DNA of 64,000 nt, from assembly GCA_963795825.1 (NCBI GenBank), contig CAWCIW010000004.1, positions 124,001 through 188,000 of the forward strand, given 5' to 3'. Positions 56,002 to 64,000 of the stretch are shown here, piece by piece (the first letter of the stretch is position 1; every line of letters starts with the position of its first letter). This DNA is from BOG-908 sp963795825 (lineage in GTDB: Bacteria; Pseudomonadota; Alphaproteobacteria; Acetobacterales; Acetobacteraceae). Made by a program: the position numbers and the translations under genes. Under the pieces are notes generated by a model that did no database searches, was not told the origin of the DNA, and worked only from the letters and a program-made list of their open reading frames with translations.

Positions 56002-56283
56002 ATGTCCACCCTGACCTGCGCAGCCGTGATCACCCTCTGCGCAGCCGCTCCCTTTCTCCGACCCAGCCGGGCCTGACCCTGGAACCGTCACGCGCGCCCG
56101 ACTTCGGCAACAGCACGCAAGTCTTCGCCAAAGCCGACGGTGACGTAGAGGAGCTCGCCGTCACCGCCCGTCGCATCCCGACGCAAGCCGACCCGCATGC
56201 GCGCTCCATCTGCGCGTCAGACCCTTACGGGCGCTGCAAAAGGGACGGGCACTCAAGCCTTGACGAATCGCGCGCAGAAGAAC
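56002..56283 (+). pseudogene. Small exported protein, frameshifted
   Basis: ATG 56002 opens a signal-peptide-like start (STLTCAAVITLCAAAPF). The frame stops at 56074-56076, but in the next frame a normal sequence follows: GLTLEPSRAPDFGNSTQVFA, DGDVEELAVTARRIPTQADP, RSICASDPYGRC. A single indel near 56060 would join them into an exported protein of 80-95 residues with a C-terminal Cys pair. The real end is unclear and may overlap the convergent rsmB end. Function unknown. Confidence 0.45.
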
Positions 56284-57473
56284 CCGTCCATCCCGCCGCG
56301 CTCGGCCCACATCGCCGGAATCGTCCGCAGATGCCCCTCCGCCGTACGCGCCTCGGCAATCCCGGCCATCTCCTCGAGGCTGAACGGCGCCGGCGCCAAC
56401 CCGAACCGTACAGGCCTCGTGCGCCCGCTGCACACCCTCCTCCGCCTGCAGCGAGCATACCGCATATACCAGCCGGCCACCCGGCCGGAGCATTGCCGCC
56501 GCGGCGGCCAGCAGGCGGTCCTGCCCTGCGATCAGCGCCGGCAGATCGCCTGCCTGCTTGACGTGCGGCAGGTCGGGATGGCGGCGTATGGTGCCGGTCG
56601 CGGAGCACGGCGCGTCCAGCAGAACCGCATCCAGCGGCGCGTCCGGCATCCAGGTCAGCGCGTCGGCGCAGACGATCTCGGCTGCCAGCCGCAACCGCGC
56701 CAGGTTCTCGCGCAGCCGCGGCAGCCGCTTCTCGCTGCTGTCCACCGCGAACACCTGCGCGCCCGCCAGCGCCAGCTGTGCCGCCTTGCCGCCCGGCGCC
56801 GCGCAGAGATCGGCCACACGCTCGCCAGGCTGGGCCGCGAGCAGCCGCGCTGGCCAGGCCGCCGCCGCGTCCTGCACCCAGAAATCGCCCTCGGCCAACC
56901 CCGGAAGATCCGTCACCCGCGTGCCGGCTGGCAACCGCACCGAGCCGCCGGGCAGCATCTCGCCGTCCGCCACCACCACGCCCGGCTTCACCGTGAGATC
57001 AAGCGGCGCCTCCTGCTGGTGCGACAGCGCGATCGCCCGCGCTTCGCTCCCCAGCTCGCCCACAGCCAGCCGGGCGTATCCAGCCGCGGGCCGTCGAGCT
57101 CCGCCAGCACCGCCGGTCCGCCTTCCGCCACGCGACGCAACACCGCATTTACCAGCCCGGCGAACGGCGCCAGCTTCTGCGCCCGGGCCAGCGCCACGCT
57201 GGTGGCCACGGCCGCGTGCGCCGGCGTGCCGAGCAGCAGCAACTGCGCGGCACCCATGCGCAGTATCAGCCGTATCGCATCTGGCGGCGCCCGCTTCAGA
57301 TGCGGCTCCAGCACGGCATCCAACGTGCCGGACCGTCGCAGCACGGTGGCCGCGAGCCGGTGCGCCGCGGCGCGGTCGCGGGCGTCGCCGGACAGGCGAT
57401 CGAGCGCCTCGTCAAGGGATCTGTGCTGGTCGATGACGGCGCGCAGGAGCTGCAAGGCGAGAAGACGGTCCAT
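56253..57473 (-). CDS. rsmB: 16S rRNA m5C967 methyltransferase RsmB, frameshifted as read
   Basis: RsmB of normal length (about 406 codons). An N-terminal NusB-like domain (LQLLRAVIDQHRSLDEALDR, MGAAQLLLLGTPAHAAVATS) precedes the Rossmann MTase domain: VADLCAAPGGKAAQLALAGA (SAM site), LLDAPCSATGTIRRHPDL and LVYAVCSLQAEEG with the two catalytic Cys. The frame changes near 57060 and near 56420; the last part ends in GGMDGFFCARFVKA at 56253. All blocks are complete, so indel errors are likely. Confidence 0.9.
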
Positions 57474-57522
57474 CAGGCGCTAAATGGCGCAAGGCGGCCC
57501 GGCGTGATACCCCGCCCGCCAT

Positions 57523-59163
57523 ATGCCGAACGAAGAAAGCGCCGGGGCGCCAGGGCCTCTCCCTACGGGTCGGAAGCACGCCGCGCTTTCAGCAATGCGG
57601 ATGCGCAGCCTGCTGGTGCTGTTCTGCCTGGCACTCTGGTTGCCCGGGTTCTTCGCCCTGCCGCCGACCGACCGCGACGAGAGCCGGTTCGCCCAGGCTA
57701 CAAAGCAGATGAACGAGACCGGCGACTACGTGCGCATCATGAACGGCACGGTGCCGCGCCTGCGCAAACCGATCGGCATCTACTGGCTGCAGGCGCCGTT
57801 CGCAGCCCTGGCCGGCCCTGGCATCGCGAACCCGATCTGGCCTTATCGCATACCCTCGCTGCTCGGCGGGCTCGCGGCCGTGCTCGCCACTTTCCAGGCC
57901 GGCCTGTCGCTCACCTCGGGCCGGCGCCAGGCGATGCTCGCCGCCGGCATGCTCGCCGCCTGCGTCCTGCTCACCACCGAAACCCACATCGCCAAGACCG
58001 ACGCGGCCCTGCTCGGCGCCACCACGATCGCCATGGCCGTGCTGGCGCGCGCCTGGCTGAACCGCCCGGTCGGCGCCTGGCGCGCGGTCATCTTCTGGCT
58101 GGCGCTTGCGGCTGGCATCCTGCTCAAAGGGCCGATCACGCCAATGGTCGCCGGGCTGGCGGCAGTCACGCTCTGCGCGTGGGAGCGCCGCGCCCGCTGG
58201 CTGCTCGCCCTTCGCCCGGCATGGGGCGCGCTGCTGCTTCTCGCCTGCACCGCCCCCTGGTTCGTCGCCATCACGCTCGCCACCCACGGCGCGTTCTTCG
58301 CCCAGGCCGTCGGCGGCGACCTCGCGTCCAAGCTCGCCGGGGGCGCCGAAGCCCATGGCGGCTTTCCCGGCCTGCACCTTCTATTGCTGCCGCTGCTCGC
58401 GTTTCCCGCCACGCTGCCTGTCCTTGTGGCGCTACCGGCCGCCTGGTCGCGGCGCGGCGAGCCGGCGACACGCTTCCTGATCGCCTGGGCGGTGCCGGCC
58501 TGGCTGGTGTTCGAGGCGGTGCCGACCAAGCTGCCGCACTATACGCTGCCGCTCTACCCGGCGCTCTTTCTGCTCGCCGCGCGCATGCTGCCGCTGCCCA
58601 TACCGGCCTGGCCGCGGCGGATCGGCCTGAGCGCGCTCGCTGTCGCCGCGCTTCTTTTGGCAGCCGCGTCACTCGCCCTGCCGCTTGTGTTGCACATGCC
58701 CTGGTGGCTCGGCGCCCCGGCCATGGGCTCCGCTCTGCTGGTGGGCGCGCTGGCCTGGCACAGACGGGTCACCTGGTCGCTGCTCGCCTGCGTACCGCTC
58801 TACACCAGCATCCTGCAATTCGAGTTGCCGGGCCTGCGCCCGCTCTGGATCGGTCCGCCCGCATTGGCGATGCTGAAACAGGATTGGCCGGGCTGGAACC
58901 AGATGGGAGACGGCTTGGCGATCGCCGGTTACGCCGAACCGAGCCTGGTGTTTCTGAGCGGCACACACACCCAATTGCTGCCAAATGGCACAGCCGCCGC
59001 TGCCGCGCTGCAATCCGGCTCGGCGCGTATCGTTCTGGTAGCAGGCACCGAGCTGGGGCGTTTTGCCGCGGCGGGCGGGGGGACACGCGCGCTAGGCGAA
59101 GTGGCGGGTTTCAATTACTCGCGCGGCCGCTGGGTGACGCTCACCGCCTTTGCAAAGCAGTAA
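57523..59163 (+). CDS. ArnT-like glycosyltransferase family 39 protein
   Basis: A 546-residue GT-C membrane enzyme with about 12 helices. The first periplasmic loop has DRDESRFAQATKQMNETGDY (the catalytic DxE/DE motif of ArnT/PMT enzymes), with RKPIGIYWLQAPF and HIAKTDAALLGATTIAMAVL later. Relatives transfer L-Ara4N or other sugars from undecaprenyl phosphate to lipid A or protein. Substrate not known. An internal ATG near residue 25 (MRMRSLLVLF) may be the true start. Confidence 0.9.
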   Translation: MPNEESAGAPGPLPTGRKHAALSAMRMRSLLVLFCLALWLPGFFALPPTDRDESRFAQATKQMNETGDYVRIMNGTVPRLRKPIGIYWLQAPFAALAGPGIANPIWPYRIPSLLGGLAAVLATFQAGLSLTSGRRQAMLAAGMLAACVLLTTETHIAKTDAALLGATTIAMAVLARAWLNRPVGAWRAVIFWLALAAGILLKGPITPMVAGLAAVTLCAWERRARWLLALRPAWGALLLLACTAPWFVAITLATHGAFFAQAVGGDLASKLAGGAEAHGGFPGLHLLLLPLLAFPATLPVLVALPAAWSRRGEPATRFLIAWAVPAWLVFEAVPTKLPHYTLPLYPALFLLAARMLPLPIPAWPRRIGLSALAVAALLLAAASLALPLVLHMPWWLGAPAMGSALLVGALAWHRRVTWSLLACVPLYTSILQFELPGLRPLWIGPPALAMLKQDWPGWNQMGDGLAIAGYAEPSLVFLSGTHTQLLPNGTAAAAALQSGSARIVLVAGTELGRFAAAGGGTRALGEVAGFNYSRGRWVTLTAFAKQ

Positions 59164-59246
59164 ACAGGCAAACAGCTTTAACCCGCAGCAGGGTCACGTT
59201 CAATCCTTAACGCTCACGGTCTCAGCATCGCAGATACCTGATGCGC

Positions 59247-59606
59247 TCAGGCCTTTACCGCCGCCCGAACATCTTCGATCGCGCGCAGCAGGGCAGGGGT
59301 GGTGAACGGCTTCGGCAGGAACCGCTCGTAAGGCATCATGTTCCGCAGCTCGGAGTAGCGTCCGCTGATGAACACCACGGGAAGTCCAGGGCAGATTTCA
59401 CGCGCCGCACGGGCGAAGGCCAGACCATCCATGCCAGGCCCGAGATTGATGTCGGTAACGACAACGGCCGGCGGATCACCGGCATCCAGCAGATGCATCG
59501 CGGCTTCCGCCGAGCCACGTCCTTCAATGCGCAAGCCCGCTTCCAGCAACGCCTCGTAAAGGCAATCCCGTACGAGGTCGTCATCCTCTACGAGCAAAAT
59601 GTCCAA
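59247..59606 (-). CDS. Single-domain response regulator
   Basis: A 119-residue receiver domain: acidic pair in LLVEDDDLVRDCLYEALLEA, phospho-acceptor Asp in VVVTDINLGPGMDGLAFARA near residue 52, conserved Thr/Ser position in VVFISGRYS and the Lys in RFLPKPFTTPALL. There is no output domain. The TTG at 59606 follows AGGGG and gives the normal start. No histidine kinase is adjacent. Confidence 0.85.
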   Translation of the reverse strand: MDILLVEDDDLVRDCLYEALLEAGLRIEGRGSAEAAMHLLDAGDPPAVVVTDINLGPGMDGLAFARAAREICPGLPVVFISGRYSELRNMMPYERFLPKPFTTPALLRAIEDVRAAVKA

Positions 59607-60216
59607 AAAAAACCCCTGTAAAACCACAGGTTGCAAATTGCGTGGAATTGGAAATAAAGAAACTACACGAACTTGCGAGGGCGCGACAACGCTGACGTAT
59701 GTGGCATAATAGTCAGCATTATGTGGCGCCTATCGCATTTAGTTCACAGATATGACGTAAAACGATACGGTGCGTCTCCGGAGCGAATGCGCGTAAGCCT
59801 GCATCTGTCCCGCTCGCGGCTTGTTTCGCGAACGCGGCACCGTCTTCAGCGTCAGTGCTGTGAGTTTCTACGGAAGATTCTCGGCGAGAGCTGTCGGGAA
59901 ATTGGGTGCTGGTGAGGCGGCCGTGCTCTTCAGACGCGCACCGAGGAGGCTTTGATCGGGCTGCACCGTCGTGCCCTGGTCGCGGATGGCCTGGGTCGCG
60001 GCAAGGTCCCGGCCTGCACCTCGGACATGCCGCCCAGGCTCACCTTGGCAATAAAGTTGCGGTCTGCGATCGATATGGGGGGGGGAACTGCCTGGCCATT
60101 AAAAGGCCGGCGGGAAAAAAGGGCGAGGCGGACAGGCAAGCCGCGAATGCGGATACGCCAGCCGAAGATCGCGTCGGAAAACGCGCGGCTCTCGGGCGAT
60201 TTGGCGTAGATGGCGG
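59607..60216. other. Gap with no intact gene
   Basis: Apart from the DUF4142-like remnant listed separately, this 600-base stretch has no coherent frame, no element of the palindromic family and no RNA gene. A GGGGGGGG run lies at about 60077. Confidence 0.4.
59868..60092 (-). pseudogene. DUF4142-like fragment
   Basis: The minus strand reads IADRNFIAKVSLGGMSEVQA then GTL in one frame. After a one-base shift it continues AATQAIRDQGTTVQPDQSLL and GARLKSTAASPAP to TAG 59868. The first part resembles the start of the ferritin-like DUF4142 domain (DxxFIxKAxxGGMxEVxxG). The rest of the domain is missing, so this is at best a remnant. Low confidence. Confidence 0.35.
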
Positions 60217-60292
60217 TGGTGGAGCTGAGCGGGATCGAACCGCTGACCTCCTCATTGCGAACGAGGCGCTCTCCCAACTGAGCTACAGCCCC
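60217..60292 (-). tRNA. tRNA-Ala (anticodon CGC)
   Basis: 76 nt with encoded CCA. Acceptor GGGGCTG/CAGCTCC, D arm GCTC/GAGC, anticodon stem CCTCG/TGAGG with loop TTCGCAA (anticodon CGC, for codon GCG), T arm AGCGG-TTCGATC-CCGCT. All arms pair, with one G-U in the acceptor stem. Confidence 0.95.
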
Positions 60293-60531
60293 CCAGAACC
60301 GCCAGGGGCGCACGGCAGGCCGTGCAGGCGGCGGACAATGCTCAGGGTCTTGGTTCTGCGTCAAGGCAGGACATTGCGGCGTTGAGCTGTGTCGAAACTT
60401 GTCTCGCCTGTTCTGCCCGCAAACACGCTGCGCGTTTGCCTGCCGTTTTCGCCCGCTTGCGGCAAAAAGAAGGCCTTTCTTCCGTCCGCCCCGAAGCCTA
60501 CGGTCCGCCCGCCATTCCCGGAGGCCCCAGG

Positions 60532-60852
60532 TTGCTCACGTCGATCGTATTCACCGTGCTGTTCACGCTGCTCAAGCTGTTCACCTGGGCCATCATCCTT
60601 TCCGCGATCGTCAGCACGCTCATCGCCTTCAACGTGCTCGACACGCGCAACCGCATGGTCTGGAGCATCGCCGATTTTCTCTATCGGGTGACGGAGCCTG
60701 CCTTGCGCCCGCTGCGCGCCGTATTGCCGAATCTCGGCGGCGTGGACCTCAGCCCTTTGGTGGCGCTGCTGCTGCTGCAGCTCGTGGTCTCCCCGATGCT
60801 AGCGCATTTCGCCAACGGCTTGCTCTATGGCCAGTGGGAGCCGTTCTTCTGA
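60532..60852 (+). CDS. YggT-family membrane protein
   Basis: A 106-residue protein with two hydrophobic regions: VFTVLFTLLKLFTWAIILSA and SPLVALLLLQLVVSPMLAHF. The conserved centre is LYRVTEPALRPLRAVLPNLG then GVDLSPLVA, the YggT signature. TTG 60532 after GGAGG gives the family-like N-terminus. Homologues are linked to osmotic or division functions, but the role is not settled. Confidence 0.88.
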   Translation: MLTSIVFTVLFTLLKLFTWAIILSAIVSTLIAFNVLDTRNRMVWSIADFLYRVTEPALRPLRAVLPNLGGVDLSPLVALLLLQLVVSPMLAHFANGLLYGQWEPFF

Positions 60853-60885
60853 ACCGATGACGATCCTGGCGTCTGGCAGACGGGC

Positions 60886-60916
60886 GTAAGGCCTTCTTTT
60901 CCGAGCAAAAAGCGTT
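60886..60916. repeat. Degenerate trace of the palindromic element
   Basis: AAGGCCTTCTTTTCCGAGCAAAAAGCG resembles a worn left arm with the second half of the stem lost. A similar trace is at 60460-60482. Confidence 0.4.
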
Positions 60917-61008
60917 CGCGCCTTTGCTGTCCACCACACCGTTTCTGGGTGAGCACGACTCACGCGACGGGGGTGGGGCGTTCTTGCTCATTTTCCTGGA
61001 GTAATCCG

Positions 61009-63255
61009 ATGCGCCGCCGTTTCCTGCTCCTGGCAACGCTGCCTTTCTTCCCGCCGCAGGTTTCTTACGCCGATCCTGCTCTGGACGAGGCAAGCGTCGA
61101 GCACAGCCTGGATGCCGCGATCTATCCGGACGAGATCAGCGGCTGGATGAAGCAGATGGCGAGCGAGCCGAACCAGGTCGGCTCGCCGCATGACCGCGCC
61201 AACGCCGAGTTCGAGCTTGGCCTGTTCAGGCAATGGGGCTGGGATGCTCATATCGAGAAATTCTCGGTGCTCTATCCGACGCCGGTCTCCGAAGTGCTCG
61301 AGATCACCGGCGCCAGCCCGTTCCGCGCCACCCTGCAGGAACCCGCCGTGGCAGGCGACGCCACCTCGGCGCGCACCGCCGGCGCCCTGCCGGCCTATGT
61401 CGCCTATCAGGGCGACGGCGACGTCACCGCGCCGCTCGTCTATGTCAATTACGGCATGCCGGACGATTACCTCGCCTTGCAGCGCCTGGGCATCGACGTG
61501 CGCGGCCGCATCGCGATCGCGCGCTACGGCCATGGCTGGCGCGGCCTGAAGCCGAAACTGGCGCAGGACCATGGCGCCATCGGCTGCCTGATCTATTCCG
61601 ATCCCGCCGACGACGGCTACGCTACGGGTGGCACCTACCCCGACGGCCCGATGCGCCCGCCGCAGGGCATACAGCGCGGCTCGGTGGCCGACATGCCGCT
61701 CTACCCCGGCGATCCGCTTACGCCGGGCGTGGGCGCCACGGATGGCGCCAAGCGGCTCGCCCGCGCGGACGCGAAGGTGATCCTGAAAATACCCACGCTG
61801 CCGATCTCCTACGGCGACGCGCAGCATTTCCTCGCAACGCTCGCGGGCCCGGTGGCCGCCGAAGGCTGGCGCGGCGCGCTGCCGATCACCTACCGTGTTG
61901 GGCCCGGCACCACGCCGGTGCATCTGGCGGTGAAATCCGACTGGAGCCAGAAGCCGGTCTACGACGTGATCGCCACCCTGCGCGGCGCCGAGCTGCCGGA
62001 CGAGTGGATCGTGCGCGGCAACCACCATGACGGCTGGGTGTTCGGCGCCAGCGACCCGCTGAGTGGCCAGTCCGCCCTGCTGGCCGAGGCGCAGGCGATC
62101 GGCGGCATGGTGCGCGCCGGCTTCAAGCCGAAGCGCACGATCATCTATGCGAGCTGGGACGGAGAGGAGCCCGGCCTTATCGGCTCCACAGAATGGGCAG
62201 AGACGCATGAAGACGAGCTGCGCCGCCATGCCGTGCTGTATATCAACTCCGACGAGAACGGCCGCGGCGTGCTCGACGTCGGCGGCAGCCCGGATTTCCG
62301 CCATTTCGTCAGCGGCGTCGCCGCCGACGTGACAGATCCGGAGACGAAGGTGTCGGTCGCCGCGCGCCTGCGCGCCTATCTCCGCGTCCACGCGAGCGAG
62401 CCGAGTGCCACACAGCGCGAGCGGGCCGAGGCGAAGGTGGCGGCCGATCCGGCGCGCGACATACCCTTGGCGGCGCTCGGCTCAGGGTCGGATTTTTCAA
62501 GCTTCCTGCAGCATCTTGGCCTGCCCGCGCTGAACTTCGGCTATGGCGGCGAGGGCGAGATGGGCGGGGTGTATCATTCCGCCTACGACACCTGGGAGCA
62601 TCACAGCCGCTTCGTCGATCCCGGCTTCGTCTATGACGCGTTGCTGGCAAGGACGGTGGGTCGCGCCGTGCTGCGCGCCGCCAACGCACCGCTCCCGCTG
62701 CAGCGGGCCGGCGATTTCGCCGAGGCGGTGGCCGGCTATCTGGCCGAGCTGCGCAAGCTTGCCGACGCCGAGCGCCAGGCGGCAGAGGCGCAGGCGGGGC
62801 TGTTGCGCGATCACGCCTACCAGCTCGCCGCCGACCCCACCAAACCGGACCACCCGCCGGCAGCCCTTGGGCCGGTACCCTTTCTTGAATTCGCCGCGCT
62901 GGAGAATGCCACTGCCCGGCTGACGCGCAGTGCCCATGGTTACGACGCGATGCTGGCCCATGCCGGCGCCGCCCTCCCGCCGGACCGCCTGGCAAGGCTC
63001 GACGCCCTGATGCTGACCATAGACCAGACCCTGGCGCCGCAGACCGGCCTGCCGGGGCGGCCCTGGTATCGCAACCTGATCTTCGCGCCCGGGCGCTTCA
63101 CCGGCTACGACGCGAAAACGCTGCCGGCCGTGCGCGAGGCGATCGAGGAGCGGCGTTGGGCGGATGCCGATCGGTATGTCGGCGTCACGGCGGCCGCGCT
63201 CAATGCCTATAGCGACCGGCTGGATGCGGCGCGCGCGGTGCTGGCGGAAAAGTAG
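61009..63255 (+). CDS. Exported M28-family peptidase (glutamate carboxypeptidase II/PSMA-like)
   Basis: A 748-residue protein with a signal peptide ending near VSYADP. The PA insert is at residues 140-260 (GMPDDYLALQRLGIDVRGRI). The di-zinc M28 core has GNHHDGWVFGASDP (His, Asp near residue 345), SWDGEEPGLIGSTEW (Glu pair), YINSDENGRG (Asp) and YHSAYDTWEHH (His). A C-terminal transferrin-receptor-like dimerisation domain follows. All metal ligands of GCPII are present. It should hydrolyse peptides in the periplasm; specificity unknown. Confidence 0.92.
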   Translation: MRRRFLLLATLPFFPPQVSYADPALDEASVEHSLDAAIYPDEISGWMKQMASEPNQVGSPHDRANAEFELGLFRQWGWDAHIEKFSVLYPTPVSEVLEITGASPFRATLQEPAVAGDATSARTAGALPAYVAYQGDGDVTAPLVYVNYGMPDDYLALQRLGIDVRGRIAIARYGHGWRGLKPKLAQDHGAIGCLIYSDPADDGYATGGTYPDGPMRPPQGIQRGSVADMPLYPGDPLTPGVGATDGAKRLARADAKVILKIPTLPISYGDAQHFLATLAGPVAAEGWRGALPITYRVGPGTTPVHLAVKSDWSQKPVYDVIATLRGAELPDEWIVRGNHHDGWVFGASDPLSGQSALLAEAQAIGGMVRAGFKPKRTIIYASWDGEEPGLIGSTEWAETHEDELRRHAVLYINSDENGRGVLDVGGSPDFRHFVSGVAADVTDPETKVSVAARLRAYLRVHASEPSATQRERAEAKVAADPARDIPLAALGSGSDFSSFLQHLGLPALNFGYGGEGEMGGVYHSAYDTWEHHSRFVDPGFVYDALLARTVGRAVLRAANAPLPLQRAGDFAEAVAGYLAELRKLADAERQAAEAQAGLLRDHAYQLAADPTKPDHPPAALGPVPFLEFAALENATARLTRSAHGYDAMLAHAGAALPPDRLARLDALMLTIDQTLAPQTGLPGRPWYRNLIFAPGRFTGYDAKTLPAVREAIEERRWADADRYVGVTAAALNAYSDRLDAARAVLAEK

Positions 63256-63346
63256 CGGACCTGACGCCCGGGCCGGGAAGGGCGCGCTCGCTTGTGGAAA
63301 CCTTTCCGCAACCCTGCACGGTTATCCTCGACCTCATGAGTATCCG

Positions 63347-64000
63347 ATGCCAGAATACCTGATGATCCAGAAACCGCCGGTATTTGGGCTGGACCAACTG
63401 CTCGCCGCCGCGTTGGACGCAGCTCCCGTAGGCCTGATCGTCATCAACGCCGATCGCAGCATTCGGCTCGTCACGGCGCGCGCCGCCGCCTTGCTCGGCT
63501 GCGCATGCAATTCCGGTGCGCCGGGAACCCCGATATGGGCTATCCTCGCCGACTGCCGGTCCCTTACGGCCGAAAGCCTTCCGATATTGCGTGCCGCGCT
63601 TGCCGGCGACATAGACCCCGCCTCGAACATCTTCTTGACGGTCGCCAGCCCGTCGGGCCAGCGCACGTTGTCCGCCGACATACGGCCCGCCGGCACGCTC
63701 GGCTGGGTATTGACCCTTGAGGACGTGACGACCACGCGGCAAGCCCAGGACTGGCTGCTGGAACACGCGTCGTCGGACCCGGTCACCGGCCTGTGGAACC
63801 GCCAGCATTTCCTGCTGATGCTGCACGACCAGCTCACATCGGGGGCCGAGGCGTCCACCGGCGCGGTGTTCCTGCTTGGGCTGCAACGGCTGAAGCACGT
63901 CAACGACACGTTCGGGCTCGCCGCGGGCGATGCGCTGCTGCGGCTGGTCGCGGACCGGCTGTTCGCGCTCACCCACCGGGAAGACATGCTCGCCCGGCTT
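63347..64000 (+). CDS. PAS-GGDEF protein (diguanylate cyclase), 3' end outside window
   Basis: The visible 218 codons show a PAS-like sensor (DAAPVGLIVINADRSIRLVT, LGWVLTLEDVTTTRQAQDWL) and the start of a GGDEF domain (ASSDPVTGLWNRQHFLLMLH, RLKHVNDTFGLAAGDALLRL). The GGDEF active-site loop itself is beyond the window, so cyclase activity cannot be judged. No TM helix is seen before the PAS domain, so it is probably cytoplasmic. ATG 63347 is chosen as start. Confidence 0.85.
   Translation, partial: MPEYLMIQKPPVFGLDQLLAAALDAAPVGLIVINADRSIRLVTARAAALLGCACNSGAPGTPIWAILADCRSLTAESLPILRAALAGDIDPASNIFLTVASPSGQRTLSADIRPAGTLGWVLTLEDVTTTRQAQDWLLEHASSDPVTGLWNRQHFLLMLHDQLTSGAEASTGAVFLLGLQRLKHVNDTFGLAAGDALLRLVADRLFALTHREDMLARL

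Overview
The window is GC-rich chromosomal DNA with dense, mostly leaderless-looking operons. It most resembles an alphaproteobacterium, probably Acetobacteraceae/Rhodospirillales. Supporting this are strong G/C bias at third codon positions, a SecB / Tim44-like / MltA neighbourhood, a lysine-type EF-P with its EpmA and EpmB enzymes, rsmB-rpe-heparinase order, and GTTC-N7-GTTC boxes of the alphaproteobacterial LexA type. The family assignment is inference; the class is fairly safe.

Layout. 1-2.8 kb: an SOS-box gene leaving the window, then small low-GC accessory genes and a DEDD exonuclease. 2.95-5.6 kb: a CcdAB toxin-antitoxin pair, a membrane/coiled-coil protein, an inositol-phosphatase gene and a broken ParDE-like pair. 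5.6-9.7 kb: EF-P, EpmB (broken as read) and EpmA, with a Gly-rich lipoprotein. 9.9-15.6 kb: SecB, a histidine phosphatase, Tim44-like protein, MltA, an MFS and a DMT transporter. 15.6-19.8 kb: an ArsB-type transporter, NTF2-like, PNPOx-like and AhpD-like operon facing a LysR gene. 19.9-24.7 kb: an orphan DNA methyltransferase and a two-HlyD/TolC export locus. 24.8-28.2 kb: a decayed island (DUF3800, PAP2, acyl-CoA ligase). 28.6-34.5 kb: leucine catabolism (Ivd, MccB, MccA, HmgL). 34.5-42.6 kb: PolA, a hydrolase, tRNA-Arg, WrbA, AqpZ and small proteins. 42.8-50.8 kb: accessory DNA, IlvE, and a low-GC locus encoding glycosyltransferase, trypsin-like, nucleoside-phosphorylase and PD-(D/E)XK nuclease domains, followed by a second SOS-box gene. 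51-64 kb: Zn-alcohol dehydrogenase, GT4, heparinase-like protein, Rpe, RsmB, ArnT-like GT39, a receiver protein, tRNA-Ala, YggT, an M28 peptidase and the start of a diguanylate cyclase.

Two features run through the whole window. First, about 20 copies of an intergenic palindromic element occur between genes, as full (about 185 bp) or half (about 50 bp) copies, often convincing as bidirectional terminators. Second, many genes, including the housekeeping genes polA and rsmB, are interrupted by single-base frameshifts, several at G or C runs. Uncorrected indel errors in the assembly are therefore likely, although some loci (the acyl-CoA ligase with a nonsense codon, DUF3800, the GT4 segment) look truly degraded.

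The most interesting locus is 46664-49875 (minus). Its four predicted activities, with an intact-looking His/Asp/Ser triad and a D...ExK nuclease motif, fit a conflict/abortive-infection effector carried on transferred DNA.
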